Assembly: GCF_000613125.1 (NCBI RefSeq)
Contig: NZ_HG964497.1
Span: 1,036,679-1,100,678, forward strand
From: Bacillus sp. EB01
GTDB lineage: Bacteria; Bacillota; Bacilli; Bacillales; Cytobacillaceae
DNA length: 64,000 nucleotides
Direction: 5' to 3'
Part shown: in pieces, positions 1 through 8,505 of the stretch
Numbering within the stretch: the first letter of the stretch is position 1
Layout of the letters: each line of letters opens with the position of its first letter
The notes under the pieces: generated by a model
What the model was told of the DNA's origin: nothing
Database searches by the model: none
Seen by the model: the letters and a program-made list of their open reading frames with translations, nothing else
Program-made: the position numbers and the translations under genes

Positions 1-547
1 GATTCAGTTCCCCGTCATTAAACGAATAAATCGCAGCCTCCCTGTTGAATCCAAACTGTTCCTGAATCTCAGCTTTCCTCCAAAACTCAACATCAAAGCC
101 GAACTCCTTCAGCAGACCGTACTCAGCCGAAAGCCGCCCGACATCATCCGCGGAGCTTGCTGCATACAGCGTATCCCGCCGCGAAAACTCACTATCAATT
201 GCTGCAGCTCTGGCCGCCTGTTCAATATCATCAATCGCATCCTTCATCAAGCCAAGATGCCTTCGTATGTACTCCTTGCCAAACCGGCCGACCAGCTCGG
301 TATACATCGTTTCGCCCGCGTACTGAATCAGCGCCGATGTCGCACTTGTCGTCCCGCCGCCAATTCGAGCCTTCTCAACAAGCACAACATCCAGTCCGGT
401 TCCTGCCAAATAAAACGCACATTGCGCACCCGAACTCCCGCCGCCAACAATCACCACATCGCACTCAATATCCGACTCAAGAGCAGGGTAGGAAGGGGTA
501 TCGGGAAAAGTCGTCGGCCAATAAAACGTACCAGAATGCAAATCCAT
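1..547 (-). CDS. FAD-dependent oxidoreductase (DAO family), C-terminus cut by window edge
   Basis: The minus strand reads open from an ATG at 547 to the window edge, giving the first 182 residues. An AGGAGG sits just upstream (about 552-560). Residues 30-40 hold the dinucleotide-binding signature DVVIVGGGSSG, followed by an acidic end of the second strand (VLVVEK-like, here VVLVEKARIGGG) and a TTSATSAL segment, typical of the glycine/D-amino-acid oxidase (DAO) superfamily. The substrate cannot be told because the substrate domain and the C-terminus are missing. The gene is monocistronic as far as visible, and its upstream side faces the DUF488 gene. Confidence 0.8.
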   Translation of the reverse strand, partial: MDLHSGTFYWPTTFPDTPSYPALESDIECDVVIVGGGSSGAQCAFYLAGTGLDVVLVEKARIGGGTTSATSALIQYAGETMYTELVGRFGKEYIRRHLGLMKDAIDDIEQAARAAAIDSEFSRRDTLYAASSADDVGRLSAEYGLLKEFGFDVEFWRKAEIQEQFGFNREAAIYSFNDGELN

Positions 548-811
548 ATAAATCCTCCTGAAAATCAACCATACCTATACTATTTCCATATTCCAGCAGG
601 ATTAAAAAGCTTGCTTCCGAAAATTTCTTCGGTCCCAAATAAAAAGTAGCATGTGGGCACCTGATTATTTTAACTTATTGCCTTTCTTTTACGCCGAGCA
701 ATCGTATATAAAAGTGGGAAGTCCGAATAGTATGGTATTCTTTAGTCAATGAATCCTGAAGGCTGTCTTTTGGGGCACCTAAGATAATTTTAAAAGGAAA
801 TAGGTGATTGA

Positions 812-1180
812 ATGGGGAGCATCTTCTTAAAGCGAATTTATGAGCCGTATGATGAAACAGATGGATGCCGAATTTTGGTGGATCGCATTTGGCCGCGTGG
901 GATTTCGAAGGAGGCTGCCAAGCTGCGCTATTGGTTTAAGGATATTGCACCGAGCAGTGATTTAAGAAAGTGGTTTTGTCATAAGCCGGAACTGTTTGAG
1001 GAGTTCCGCGAACGGTACATGTACGAGCTTCGTACCGACGAACAAAAACAAAAATTGATCGATAAAATCCTTAATACAGCGGCAAATGAGCAGGTAACAC
1101 TTTTGTACGGAGCAAAGGACCAAATCTATAACCATGCGGTTGTTTTGCACGAGGAGCTAATGAACCGTTCTGGAGAATGA
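812..1180 (+). CDS. DUF488 family protein (YeaO-like)
   Basis: A 122-residue cytosolic protein whose start has a GGTGATTG ribosome site. It carries the DUF488 signatures: LKRIYEP near the start, GCRILVDRIWPRG at about 18-30 with the invariant RxWPRG, and a C-terminal LLYGAKD segment. The length is usual for the short YeaO branch. The biochemical role of the family is not established. The gene stands alone, followed by a terminator at 1294-1327. Confidence 0.85.
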   Translation: MGSIFLKRIYEPYDETDGCRILVDRIWPRGISKEAAKLRYWFKDIAPSSDLRKWFCHKPELFEEFRERYMYELRTDEQKQKLIDKILNTAANEQVTLLYGAKDQIYNHAVVLHEELMNRSGE

Positions 1181-1293
1181 TAATTTGGGCGGCCTTGGGA
1201 GACGGAAATAAAGTATTTTCACGACGAACAAGAAGCTTTCGTTTGTGGAGAGGGCATCAACCACCAAAAAACAAAGAATGTCAGAGACAGAAA

Positions 1294-1327
1294 GCGCCAA
1301 TGATAAAATAATCGTTGGCGCCTTTTT
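1294..1327 (+). terminator. rho-independent terminator
   Basis: GCGCCAATGAT and ATCGTTGGCGC pair around an AAAATA loop and are followed by CTTTTTG. It closes the DUF488 transcript and insulates the sialic acid locus. Confidence 0.8.
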
Positions 1328-1335
1328 GCGTTTTC

Positions 1336-1351
1336 GGTGAAAATTTTTTCC
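1336..1351 (+). promoter_or_regulatory. repeated 16-bp motif, copy 1 (candidate nan operator)
   Basis: GGTGAAAATTTTTTCC, one of three near-identical 16-mers in the sialic acid locus (others at 3607 and 9197). It lies about 27 bp upstream of a -35 box, the same position as copy 2. Its partial palindromy and its absence elsewhere in my reading suggest a site for the local RpiR-family regulator; this is inference. Confidence 0.6.
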
Positions 1352-1377
1352 GAAAGTATAAAAATAAGAGAAAAAAA

Positions 1378-1425
1378 TTGCTCTTTACCTTTATTGTGAT
1401 ATAGTTTCTGTGAAAGCGTTTTACA
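1378..1425 (+). promoter_or_regulatory. SigA-type promoter with imperfect cre box
   Basis: TTGCTC (1378-1383), a 16-bp spacer and TATAGT (1400-1405) form a vegetative promoter. TGAAAGCGTTTTACA at 1411-1425 matches the CcpA cre consensus in its first half and has one extra base in the second half. Catabolite repression of the nanQ-type gene is the likely meaning. Confidence 0.6.
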
Positions 1426-1450
1426 ACAAGTGAATAAGGAGCACAAAGAA

Positions 1451-1903
1451 ATGATAGCAGATCAAATTCGTAATTATGTGTTGTATAAAGGCATGAATGA
1501 AAGAGTAGATTGGGCAGTTGAGTATATTCAAACCCATACTTTCGCAGGCCTGCAAACAGGTATGCACGAGGTAGAGGGTCAAGAGATTTATTTTAACTTA
1601 ATAGAATATGAGACAAAAGCTGTGGAAGAGCGCTTCTGGGAATCTCACAAAAAGTATCTGGATCTTCATTATATTCTGGATGGCAAAGAATTTATCGCCC
1701 ATGAGCATGTTGACAGAATGACCGTAAAACAGGAATACGAGCCAAAGGATGATTTTTACATCCTTGATGGCAAAGTGCGGTCCAAGGTAAAGCTGGAACA
1801 AGGCGATTTTATGCTGTTATTTCCGAACGATGGGCATATGACAGGCATTAAAGTGGATGGTCCAGAAAAGGTAAGGAAAGTTGTTTTTAAAATTTTGATC
1901 TAG
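1451..1903 (+). CDS. nanQ: YhcH/YjgK/YiaL family protein, probable N-acetylneuraminate anomerase
   Basis: A 150-residue beta-sandwich (cupin-like) protein of the YhcH/YjgK/YiaL (DUF386) family. The E. coli member YhcH (NanQ) speeds interconversion of sialic acid anomers, and the location in a sialic acid locus supports the same job. Visible features are ESHKKYLDLHYILDGKE with the conserved ExH and H metal ligands, and FPNDGHMTGI near the end. I chose ATG 1451 because AAGGAG at 1436-1441 is well spaced to it; an upstream in-frame GTG at 1430 precedes that site. It is followed after 8 bp by the flavoprotein gene, so the two form an operon. Confidence 0.8.
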   Translation: MIADQIRNYVLYKGMNERVDWAVEYIQTHTFAGLQTGMHEVEGQEIYFNLIEYETKAVEERFWESHKKYLDLHYILDGKEFIAHEHVDRMTVKQEYEPKDDFYILDGKVRSKVKLEQGDFMLLFPNDGHMTGIKVDGPEKVRKVVFKILI

Positions 1904-1911
1904 GATGTGCA

Positions 1912-3594
1912 GTGCAAATGATTAAAGAGATCGTAACAACAGATGTCTTGGTTGTTGGCAGCGGGATTGCCGGTTTGAAAGTAAGTATGGAATTGGCGAA
2001 GGCCGGACAGAACATAATAATGTCAACGAAAACCCAGCTGTGTTCGGGTTCAAGCTTTTTTCCTTTAAAAGCATCCTTAGGAACACAGGTAACAAAAAAC
2101 GAGGAAGATAAGGCAGTGTTTTTAGAGGATATTGATGCCGTCAGCCATAATATGCAAGACCGGGAAATGGCGAAAATATATATTGAAGAGATTCAGGACC
2201 GAGTTGCGGAATTTCCTGAAATCGGAATTGATCCCTATAAGCTTTCAGATGACAGAAAAGCCTGCTTTGCCAACCACGGAAGAACGATTTACATGCTGAA
2301 GGACTGGGACAAGATTAGAGAAAATGTTACAGAAATCATCGAGCATTATCCAAACATTCATCTGATGGAAAGAACAGCTGTCGTTTCCTTATTGAAGCGG
2401 GGCGAAAGTATTATTGGGGCCATTCTGCTGAACCATGATAATGATTTTATCATCATTAACTGTAAGGCTGTCGTCCTTGCGACGGGCGGATTCGGAAATA
2501 TTTATAAACATAATTTGAATCCAAATGATGTGGATGGTTCGGGGCATATTCTTGCTCTTGAGGCAGGGGCTGATCTCGTCAATATGGAATTCATCCAGTT
2601 TATCCCTGGCTTTACTTCGCCAAAATATAAGACATTATGGGGGGAGCATACCCTCAATTATTGCCGGGATTTTGTCGATGCGGAAGGAAACAGTATTTTA
2701 GATAAAGTGCTGCCTGAAGGGTTGACCAAGGAGGAGTGCTTTAAAAACCGAAGTACCCATGGTCCATTTACCAACTCTTTGCCATCCAAATATTTCGATA
2801 TTGCGATGATGAAGGAAATTTTAAAAACGAAAAATGAGGATGGCTTCGAATTAATCTATGATGAAGACATTTACAAAAATGAAGGCGAATTCTATACCAT
2901 CTATTTGAATTGGCTGGAAAACCGGGGCATCAACCTGGTCAGGGATAAAATGAAGATTGCACCTTTCGCCCATGCCAGCAATGGCGGTGTAAAAATCGAC
3001 AGTAACGGCAGAACCGGGATACCCGGACTTTATGCTATCGGTGAATTGGCCGGAGGAATAGAAGGAGCTAATCGGCTTGGAGGAAATTCGACTGGAGCGT
3101 GCATGGTGTTTGGGAAACGAGCTGCCAAGGATTGCCTGGAATATGTAAACAGCGTAAAAAGGGAAGGCATCGATCGTGCGGAAGTGACGGATCACCTGAC
3201 TAGTATAATTGAACCGTTTTCAACAGAAGTACAAGCTTCGCTGACACCGAACGAAGTCATGGATGCAGTCAGAGAAATCATGTGGTTCCATGGCAATGTG
3301 ATCCGTGATGAAAAAAATCTCCAAGTGGCCTTGGCAAAAATTGACGAACTAAAATCCTCATTTAATATGGGATACTTTGTCACTTCGGTAAAAGAGCGAA
3401 AAAGTGCCTTTAAGGCTAGAAACTTCCTGATTCTTTCAAAACTATTGCTAAAAGCAATGCTAGAAAGAAAGGAGAGCAGAGGGGCACATTATCGTGAGGA
3501 CTATCCGGTGGAGCAAGAATCGTATAACAAAAGGTTATTTGTCTCACTGGAAAAAGACAATCTAACCCTTTATTTTGAAAAAACTAGAAACTAG
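1912..3594 (+). CDS. FAD-binding fumarate reductase/succinate dehydrogenase flavoprotein-like protein
   Basis: A 560-residue flavoprotein of the SdhA/FrdA/L-aspartate oxidase fold. It shows the N-terminal ADP-binding motif DVLVVGSGIAG at about 11-21, the capping region GGFGNIYKHN, and the C-terminal IPGLYAIGELAGG plus GANRLGGNSTGA signature. The usual catalytic TMGGI stretch is replaced by ASNGGVKID, so the substrate is probably not a plain C4 dicarboxylate. No signal peptide or heme domain is seen. It follows the anomerase gene by 8 bp. Its place in the sialic acid locus suggests a redox step on a sialic acid derivative, but no such role is known to me. Either GTG 1912 (better spaced to AGGA) or ATG 1918 may be the start. 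Confidence 0.75.
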   Translation: MQMIKEIVTTDVLVVGSGIAGLKVSMELAKAGQNIIMSTKTQLCSGSSFFPLKASLGTQVTKNEEDKAVFLEDIDAVSHNMQDREMAKIYIEEIQDRVAEFPEIGIDPYKLSDDRKACFANHGRTIYMLKDWDKIRENVTEIIEHYPNIHLMERTAVVSLLKRGESIIGAILLNHDNDFIIINCKAVVLATGGFGNIYKHNLNPNDVDGSGHILALEAGADLVNMEFIQFIPGFTSPKYKTLWGEHTLNYCRDFVDAEGNSILDKVLPEGLTKEECFKNRSTHGPFTNSLPSKYFDIAMMKEILKTKNEDGFELIYDEDIYKNEGEFYTIYLNWLENRGINLVRDKMKIAPFAHASNGGVKIDSNGRTGIPGLYAIGELAGGIEGANRLGGNSTGACMVFGKRAAKDCLEYVNSVKREGIDRAEVTDHLTSIIEPFSTEVQASLTPNEVMDAVREIMWFHGNVIRDEKNLQVALAKIDELKSSFNMGYFVTSVKERKSAFKARNFLILSKLLLKAMLERKESRGAHYREDYPVEQESYNKRLFVSLEKDNLTLYFEKTRN

Positions 3595-3606
3595 TTTTCT
3601 TTAAAA

Positions 3607-3622
3607 GGTGAAGATTTTTTCC
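3607..3622 (+). promoter_or_regulatory. repeated 16-bp motif, copy 2 (candidate nan operator)
   Basis: GGTGAAGATTTTTTCC, differing at one base from copy 1 at 1336. It starts 43 bp before the -35 hexamer of the nanA promoter, against 42 bp for copy 1. The following A-rich stretch is also similar in both copies. Confidence 0.6.
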
Positions 3623-3649
3623 AAAAATACAAAAAATGAAGAAAATTAG

Positions 3650-3696
3650 TTACAAAACGAATTGTTTATGTTATATTCTGATTGTAAACGTTATCA
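3650..3696 (+). promoter_or_regulatory. nanA promoter with perfect cre box
   Basis: TTACAA (3650-3655), a 16-bp spacer and TATATT (3672-3677) form the promoter. TGTAAACGTTATCA at 3683-3696 fits the cre consensus TGWAANCGNTNWCA at every position and overlaps the expected transcription start, the usual arrangement for CcpA repression. Confidence 0.75.
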
Positions 3697-3723
3697 AAAA
3701 TAATCGATCAGGTGGGGAAAGAC

Positions 3724-4635
3724 ATGAATCTAGAAAAGTATAAAGGTATTATCCCTGCATTCTATGCTTGTTACGATGAGTCGGGAGAAGTATCAGAAAA
3801 TAGAACAAAGGATCTCTGTAACTACCTTTTGGAAAAGGGTGTCAAAGGTCTCTATGTCGGTGGAAGCTCTGGGGAATGCATCTATCAAAATCTTGAAGAA
3901 AGAAAGGCAACGTTGAAATATGTTGCTGAAGCTCTTAAAGGAAAATTGACATTGATTGCCCACGTTGGTGCACCTTCAACGAGAGAAAGTGTAAGCCTGG
4001 CAAAATATGCAGCAGAGCTTGGTTATGATGCACTATCTGCTATTCCGCCAATCTACTTTAAGCTGCCTGACAGCTCGGTAATCAAGTATTGGACGGAAAT
4101 CATGGAGTCAACAGACCTGCCATTCATTATTTACAATATCCCGCAGACAACTGGATATAATCTATCAATTTCAACCTTCAAGAAGTTAATTGAAAATGAG
4201 AAGGTAATCGGTGTTAAGAATTCCTCGATGCCAGTAATGGATATTGAACGATTCAAGGCTGCTGCCGGAGATAATTTTATCGTGTTCAATGGCCCTGATG
4301 AACAGTATGTATCCGGAAGATTGATTGGCGCAGACAGTGGGATTGGCGGTACATATGCGGCAATGCCGGAGCTGCTTTTAAAAGCAGAAGAGTTTGTAGC
4401 AACAGGGAATTTTGAACAAGCAAAATCGATTCAGCGCGATATTAACGATATCATCATTGCTTTATGTTCGTTAAATGGCCATATGTATTCCGCTATTAAA
4501 GAGTTGTTGAAATTAAGAGGCGTAAATATCGGCAGTGTAAGAGGCCCGCTTGAGCCTGTAACAGGCGAGGACTTGAATAAGGTAGCGGAAATCAAGGACA
4601 TGATCGACAATGCAATCCGTAAATACGAGATGTAA
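3724..4635 (+). CDS. nanA: N-acetylneuraminate lyase
   Basis: A 303-residue class I aldolase of the DapA/NAL family that splits Neu5Ac into ManNAc and pyruvate in the cytosol. Visible are the carboxylate-binding GGSSGE at 46-51, the catalytic tyrosine Y137 in YNIPQTTGYN, and the Schiff-base lysine K165 in GVKNSS; these numbers coincide with those of E. coli NanA. I use ATG 3724, eight bases after GGTGG; an in-frame GTG at 3712 overlaps that site. It is the first gene of a block running through nanE, with a CcpA site over the promoter. Confidence 0.92.
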   Translation: MNLEKYKGIIPAFYACYDESGEVSENRTKDLCNYLLEKGVKGLYVGGSSGECIYQNLEERKATLKYVAEALKGKLTLIAHVGAPSTRESVSLAKYAAELGYDALSAIPPIYFKLPDSSVIKYWTEIMESTDLPFIIYNIPQTTGYNLSISTFKKLIENEKVIGVKNSSMPVMDIERFKAAAGDNFIVFNGPDEQYVSGRLIGADSGIGGTYAAMPELLLKAEEFVATGNFEQAKSIQRDINDIIIALCSLNGHMYSAIKELLKLRGVNIGSVRGPLEPVTGEDLNKVAEIKDMIDNAIRKYEM

Positions 4636-4637
4636 AA

Positions 4638-5294
4638 ATGAAAAGAAGAATCGTATGCTTTGGTGATTCGAATACTTGGGGCTTTGATGCGAAATTACAG
4701 AAGAGGTTCCCGGAAGGCGTTAGATGGCCAAGCCTACTTGCTGAAAAGTTGGGCGAAGAGTTCCAGGTTGTCGAAGAAGGACTTTCGGGAAGGACTGCGG
4801 TAATCGACGACCCGCTTTTTGAAGGATTGAATGGCTATCGATATATCCATCCGTGTTTAATGAGCCATGCACCGCTTGAATTGGTGATTATCATGCTAGG
4901 TACAAATGATACGAAAGAAAGGTTTCATCTAACTTCGTATAACATTGCACAAGGGATAGCCAGGATTTCACAAAAAGCGAAAACCACACTAGCAGGTGTA
5001 AATGGTGAATGTCCTCAAGTACTGGTGATTGCCCCGCCTCCGATTGGTAAAGAATACTTCAAAACGGACGTGGGAAAATCGATGGGAACAGGCTGTGACA
5101 CCAAATCGGCAGAGCTATCAACTTACTTAGAAGAACTAATGCAACTGCAAAACACGGAATTCCTGGACACCAAGGGAAAAATTCCAATGAATAAGATTGA
5201 TTTTATGCATTTAGATGAGGAAGGACACAGGCTTCTCGCTGAGCTTGTCTTCAATAAAGTGAAAACTATTCTATCAAGGGAGAGAAAGCTATGA
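4638..5294 (+). CDS. SGNH/GDSL hydrolase, probable sialate O-acetylesterase
   Basis: A 218-residue serine esterase of the SGNH family. Block I is FGDSNTWG with the nucleophile S11, block III is LGTNDTK, and block V is DFMHLDEEGH with the catalytic Asp and His. There is no signal peptide, so it acts in the cytosol. It lies 2 bp after nanA and overlaps the binding-protein gene by 4 bp (ATGA), so it is translationally coupled within the operon. Removal of O-acetyl groups from imported sialic acids fits the context; this is inferred, as the fold has many substrates. Confidence 0.8.
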   Translation: MKRRIVCFGDSNTWGFDAKLQKRFPEGVRWPSLLAEKLGEEFQVVEEGLSGRTAVIDDPLFEGLNGYRYIHPCLMSHAPLELVIIMLGTNDTKERFHLTSYNIAQGIARISQKAKTTLAGVNGECPQVLVIAPPPIGKEYFKTDVGKSMGTGCDTKSAELSTYLEELMQLQNTEFLDTKGKIPMNKIDFMHLDEEGHRLLAELVFNKVKTILSRERKL

Positions 5295-6673
5295 TTAAAA
5301 AACGTTTTCTTGCAACCGCTTTATCCGGTGTTCTGGCAGCATCCGTTTTCTTGGCTGGATGTTCAGGTGAAGAGTCAGGCAAATCGGCTGGCGGCTCAAA
5401 AGACGGAGAGACAATCGAATTGTCCCTGATGCTGACGCCGCAATGGAAGGGTGTCATGGATTCTTCTGAACAAGGGGCAGATTATGACAGTTTCTTCAAG
5501 CATGCAGCGGAAAAATTCTCTGAGCAATACAAGGAGCATGACGTTAAAGTAAACGTAGAAGTCATTGCCAGTGACCAGCGCGATGAACTGTTAAACGTTA
5601 AACTAAACGGCGGCACTCCTCCGGATATATTCTTTGAAAGTACATTTGCAATGGGTGACTACGCTCATCGAGGCGCATTGGTACCTTTAAATGATATTGT
5701 CGAAGAGGATGCAAAGAAGGATATTGCCCAAAATTATTGGGACAGCGTGACATTTGGCGAAGATATTTACTTCTATCCATTCTCCCATATGCCGGGAACT
5801 TTATCGTATAACGCAGATATGTTTAAAGAAGCAGGCCTTGAACAATATATCGGCGATGAGAATGAAATTAAAACATGGACTCTAGAAGAATATGAAACTA
5901 TTTTAAAAACGTTGAAGAGTAAGCTGCCAAAGGATTCGTATCCAATGGGCCTTTATGCTCTGAATAATCAAGGTGATACATGGAACCTCGCTTATTTAAG
6001 GATGTTCGGCAATGAGTTCTTTGATAAAAAGGGAAATATTATCCTTGGTGATGAGAAAGGTGCAAAAGCAGCTGAATGGTTAAAGAAAACATATGATGCC
6101 GGCCTAAGCAATCCTGGTGCGGAATCAGTTTCTTCTAACGACGTACTGGCTATGTTTAAAAACCAAAAAATTGCGATCGCTTTCACAAACTCTGTTTTAT
6201 TTAATAACACCAAAGCGGAAATGAATGAAGGCAAAGCACCTAAATTCGATATCAGACTAGCAAACATTCCATCTGAGAGCGGCGACCCGTTAACGTTCAC
6301 TTATGTGTCCGGTGCTGCTGTATTCAATACGGGAGATGAAACTAGAATCAAAGTCAGCAAGGATTTTGTCAAATTCTTCTCCACTGATCCTGAACTCATT
6401 AAAGCATCCAAAAATGGTGTACCTGTCAGAACGTCTGTTGTAGACGAATTTAAGTCAGAAAACCCATTATTTGAAGCCTATGATAAAAACGCGCCATACT
6501 TGTTCAACTTTACTGGCAGCGTACCTGGTTACAGCGAGTTAAGACAGGCGTTATATCCTGAACTGCAAGCGCTCTATACAGGCCAAAAGTCACCAGAACA
6601 AGCGGTAAAAGATTATGAGAAGAATGGCAACCGAATTATAAAAGAAGCAAAAGATAACTCAGCCATTGAATAA
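5291..6673 (+). CDS. ABC transporter sugar-binding lipoprotein, probable sialic acid
   Basis: A 460-residue family 1 (UgpB/MalE-like) extracellular binding protein. A lipoprotein signal peptide ends in the lipobox LAGC with C24 as the lipidated residue, followed by a Ser/Gly linker. The body carries typical cluster features such as GGTPPDIFFE and the late EQAVKDYEKNGN. It precedes two permeases of the carbohydrate type and sits between sialic acid genes, so sialic acid is the likely ligand. A hairpin after the gene probably raises its expression over the permeases. Confidence 0.85.
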   Translation: MIKKRFLATALSGVLAASVFLAGCSGEESGKSAGGSKDGETIELSLMLTPQWKGVMDSSEQGADYDSFFKHAAEKFSEQYKEHDVKVNVEVIASDQRDELLNVKLNGGTPPDIFFESTFAMGDYAHRGALVPLNDIVEEDAKKDIAQNYWDSVTFGEDIYFYPFSHMPGTLSYNADMFKEAGLEQYIGDENEIKTWTLEEYETILKTLKSKLPKDSYPMGLYALNNQGDTWNLAYLRMFGNEFFDKKGNIILGDEKGAKAAEWLKKTYDAGLSNPGAESVSSNDVLAMFKNQKIAIAFTNSVLFNNTKAEMNEGKAPKFDIRLANIPSESGDPLTFTYVSGAAVFNTGDETRIKVSKDFVKFFSTDPELIKASKNGVPVRTSVVDEFKSENPLFEAYDKNAPYLFNFTGSVPGYSELRQALYPELQALYTGQKSPEQAVKDYEKNGNRIIKEAKDNSAIE

Positions 6674-6699
6674 CCTTCTGCGTTAAAACATCAATCATT

Positions 6700-6721
6700 A
6701 AAGCCCCTCCTTTGGGGCTTT
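6700..6721 (+). terminator. intra-operon attenuating hairpin
   Basis: AAAGCCCC and GGGGCTTT pair around TCCTTT, with only a few T residues after the stem. It lies between binding-protein and permease genes, a common place for partial termination or 3'-end protection that gives more binding protein than permease. Confidence 0.65.
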
Positions 6722-6746
6722 AATGTTAGAAAGGTTAAGGATCGTT

Positions 6747-7622
6747 ATGAAGTTTAACAAGCATGTTTTTAAGGAGAATATGACAGGATACTTGTTTATT
6801 TCTCCACAGCTGATACTGTTTTTACTATTCCTTGTTTATCCAATAATTGAAGGAATTCGCTTAAGCTTATACAAAATTAACTACACAAATGAAGTATTTG
6901 TCGGTTTTGAAAACTATCAAAAGCTGTTTGCAAACCCTGTCTTTGTTCAATCGACGATTAATACCGTCATATTCGTTGTTTTTATTGTAGCTTTGACAGT
7001 AGGATTCGCTCTGTTTGTGTCTGCGGCTGTATTTGATAAAAACGCAAAATATGTTTCGTTTATTAGAGGAAGCTATTACATTCCAGTAATGGTTTCAATG
7101 GTTGTTATGAGTATGGTTTGGAGCTTTTTGCTTAATCCGGCAAACGGATTGATCTCTTATATAATGAAAGAGATGGATATGGGATCGATAAATCTTTTGG
7201 GTAATCCTAAAACAGTTTTGCCCGTTATTATATTCGTGACTTTTGCAACCAACGTTGGCCAAGCGATCATTCTATATATAGCTTCGATGATCGGGGTTCC
7301 CAAGGAGCTTTTTGAAGCGGCAGAAGTTGATGGTGCCAGCCGTAAGACCATCATCTTTAAAATTCTGATTCCATTGGTAAAACCTACTACGATCTATATC
7401 ACGATCATTAATATTATTGCAGTCTTAAAAATCTTCGTTGTCATCCAGCTCTTAACTGGCGGAGGACCAAACAATGCATCAACGACACTGATGTACTTCC
7501 TATATAATAACGCCTTTAAGTACAACCAGCTGGGAATAGCTTCTGCTGTTGGCGTCATTATGTTCTTGATTACTTTGGTGCTATCCGTTCCACAATTAAG
7601 AGCAATGTTTAAGAAGGATTGA
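6747..7622 (+). CDS. carbohydrate ABC transporter permease (MalF/UgpA type)
   Basis: A 291-residue membrane protein with six predicted transmembrane segments. The EAA loop is visible as ELFEAAEVDGASRKTIIFKI at about 190-210, with the conserved G. Such loops dock the ATPase subunit. I take ATG 6747, with AAGGA just upstream, over the in-frame ATG at 6723, which lies on the hairpin. It pairs with the permease that starts 11 bp downstream. Confidence 0.85.
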   Translation: MKFNKHVFKENMTGYLFISPQLILFLLFLVYPIIEGIRLSLYKINYTNEVFVGFENYQKLFANPVFVQSTINTVIFVVFIVALTVGFALFVSAAVFDKNAKYVSFIRGSYYIPVMVSMVVMSMVWSFLLNPANGLISYIMKEMDMGSINLLGNPKTVLPVIIFVTFATNVGQAIILYIASMIGVPKELFEAAEVDGASRKTIIFKILIPLVKPTTIYITIINIIAVLKIFVVIQLLTGGGPNNASTTLMYFLYNNAFKYNQLGIASAVGVIMFLITLVLSVPQLRAMFKKD

Positions 7623-7633
7623 GGTGACAAGTC

Positions 7634-8482
7634 ATGTTGAAACAGAAGAATAACAACAAGAGAAAAAGAGAAACGGTTGACGTCGTTGCAAACGTGATTA
7701 TTATTTTCTTTGCAATCCTAAATCTGTTTCCTCTTTACTGGTTAGTTACCAGCTCATTTAAAAATAGTGCCGATGTTATTAAAATGCCGCCAGATTGGTT
7801 CCCGACAACATTTACTTGGAGTAACTATATAGATGTGTTCCAGAACCAGCCGGCCTTGAAATGGACATTTAATAGTATTTACGTATCGCTTGTGACAACG
7901 GTCGCTGTGATTATTGTCAGCTCTATGGCGGCCTATGCATTTTCAAAGCTCAAGTTTAAAGGGAAGAACGTCATCTACATTATCTTTATTTCCAGCTTGA
8001 TGATTCCTAAAGAAGTTATGATTGTCCCATTGTTCAGGATTATTCAAGATTTCGGCATGGTCAATTCACTTCAGGGGATGATTTGGCCGAACGTAGCAAC
8101 AGCCTTTGGGGTATTTTTGCTGAAGGGATTCTTTGATTCAATACCGGACTCACTGCGGGAAGCCGCCAAGATTGATGGCGCAGGTGAATTTTATACCTTC
8201 TACAAAATCATTATGCCGATTGTAAAACCTGGTATTGGTGCATTGTTTATTCTGAACTTTGTAACGGTATGGAACGATTACCTATGGCAGCTCGTCGTTG
8301 GCCAGAGTGCGGAATCGAAAACCTTAATGGTTGGTATTGCTTCATTAATGCAGGATCTAAATCCAAACTTTGCCTATAAGATGGCGGGGGCCACAGTTGC
8401 AGCAATACCGATGATCGTAATCTTTCTTTTCTTCCAAAAATACTTTACCAAAGGTTTGGCAATTGGTGCAGAAAAGGGATAA
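7634..8482 (+). CDS. carbohydrate ABC transporter permease (MalG/UgpE type)
   Basis: A 282-residue partner permease with six transmembrane segments. It has the N-terminal FPLYWLVTSSFK typical of MalG-like proteins and an EAA loop at SLREAAKIDGAGEFYTFYKI. GAGGTGAC provides the ribosome site. No ATPase gene is present in the locus, so a shared multitask ATPase (MsmX type) elsewhere in the genome is expected to power this importer. Confidence 0.85.
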   Translation: MLKQKNNNKRKRETVDVVANVIIIFFAILNLFPLYWLVTSSFKNSADVIKMPPDWFPTTFTWSNYIDVFQNQPALKWTFNSIYVSLVTTVAVIIVSSMAAYAFSKLKFKGKNVIYIIFISSLMIPKEVMIVPLFRIIQDFGMVNSLQGMIWPNVATAFGVFLLKGFFDSIPDSLREAAKIDGAGEFYTFYKIIMPIVKPGIGALFILNFVTVWNDYLWQLVVGQSAESKTLMVGIASLMQDLNPNFAYKMAGATVAAIPMIVIFLFFQKYFTKGLAIGAEKG

Positions 8483-8505
8483 AATTCAACTTGGAGTTGC
8501 TTTAA

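Noticed and set aside
157..649. Two overlapping plus-strand open frames
   Set aside because: They are shadows of the minus-strand FAD oxidoreductase, which has a ribosome site and a clear dinucleotide-binding motif.
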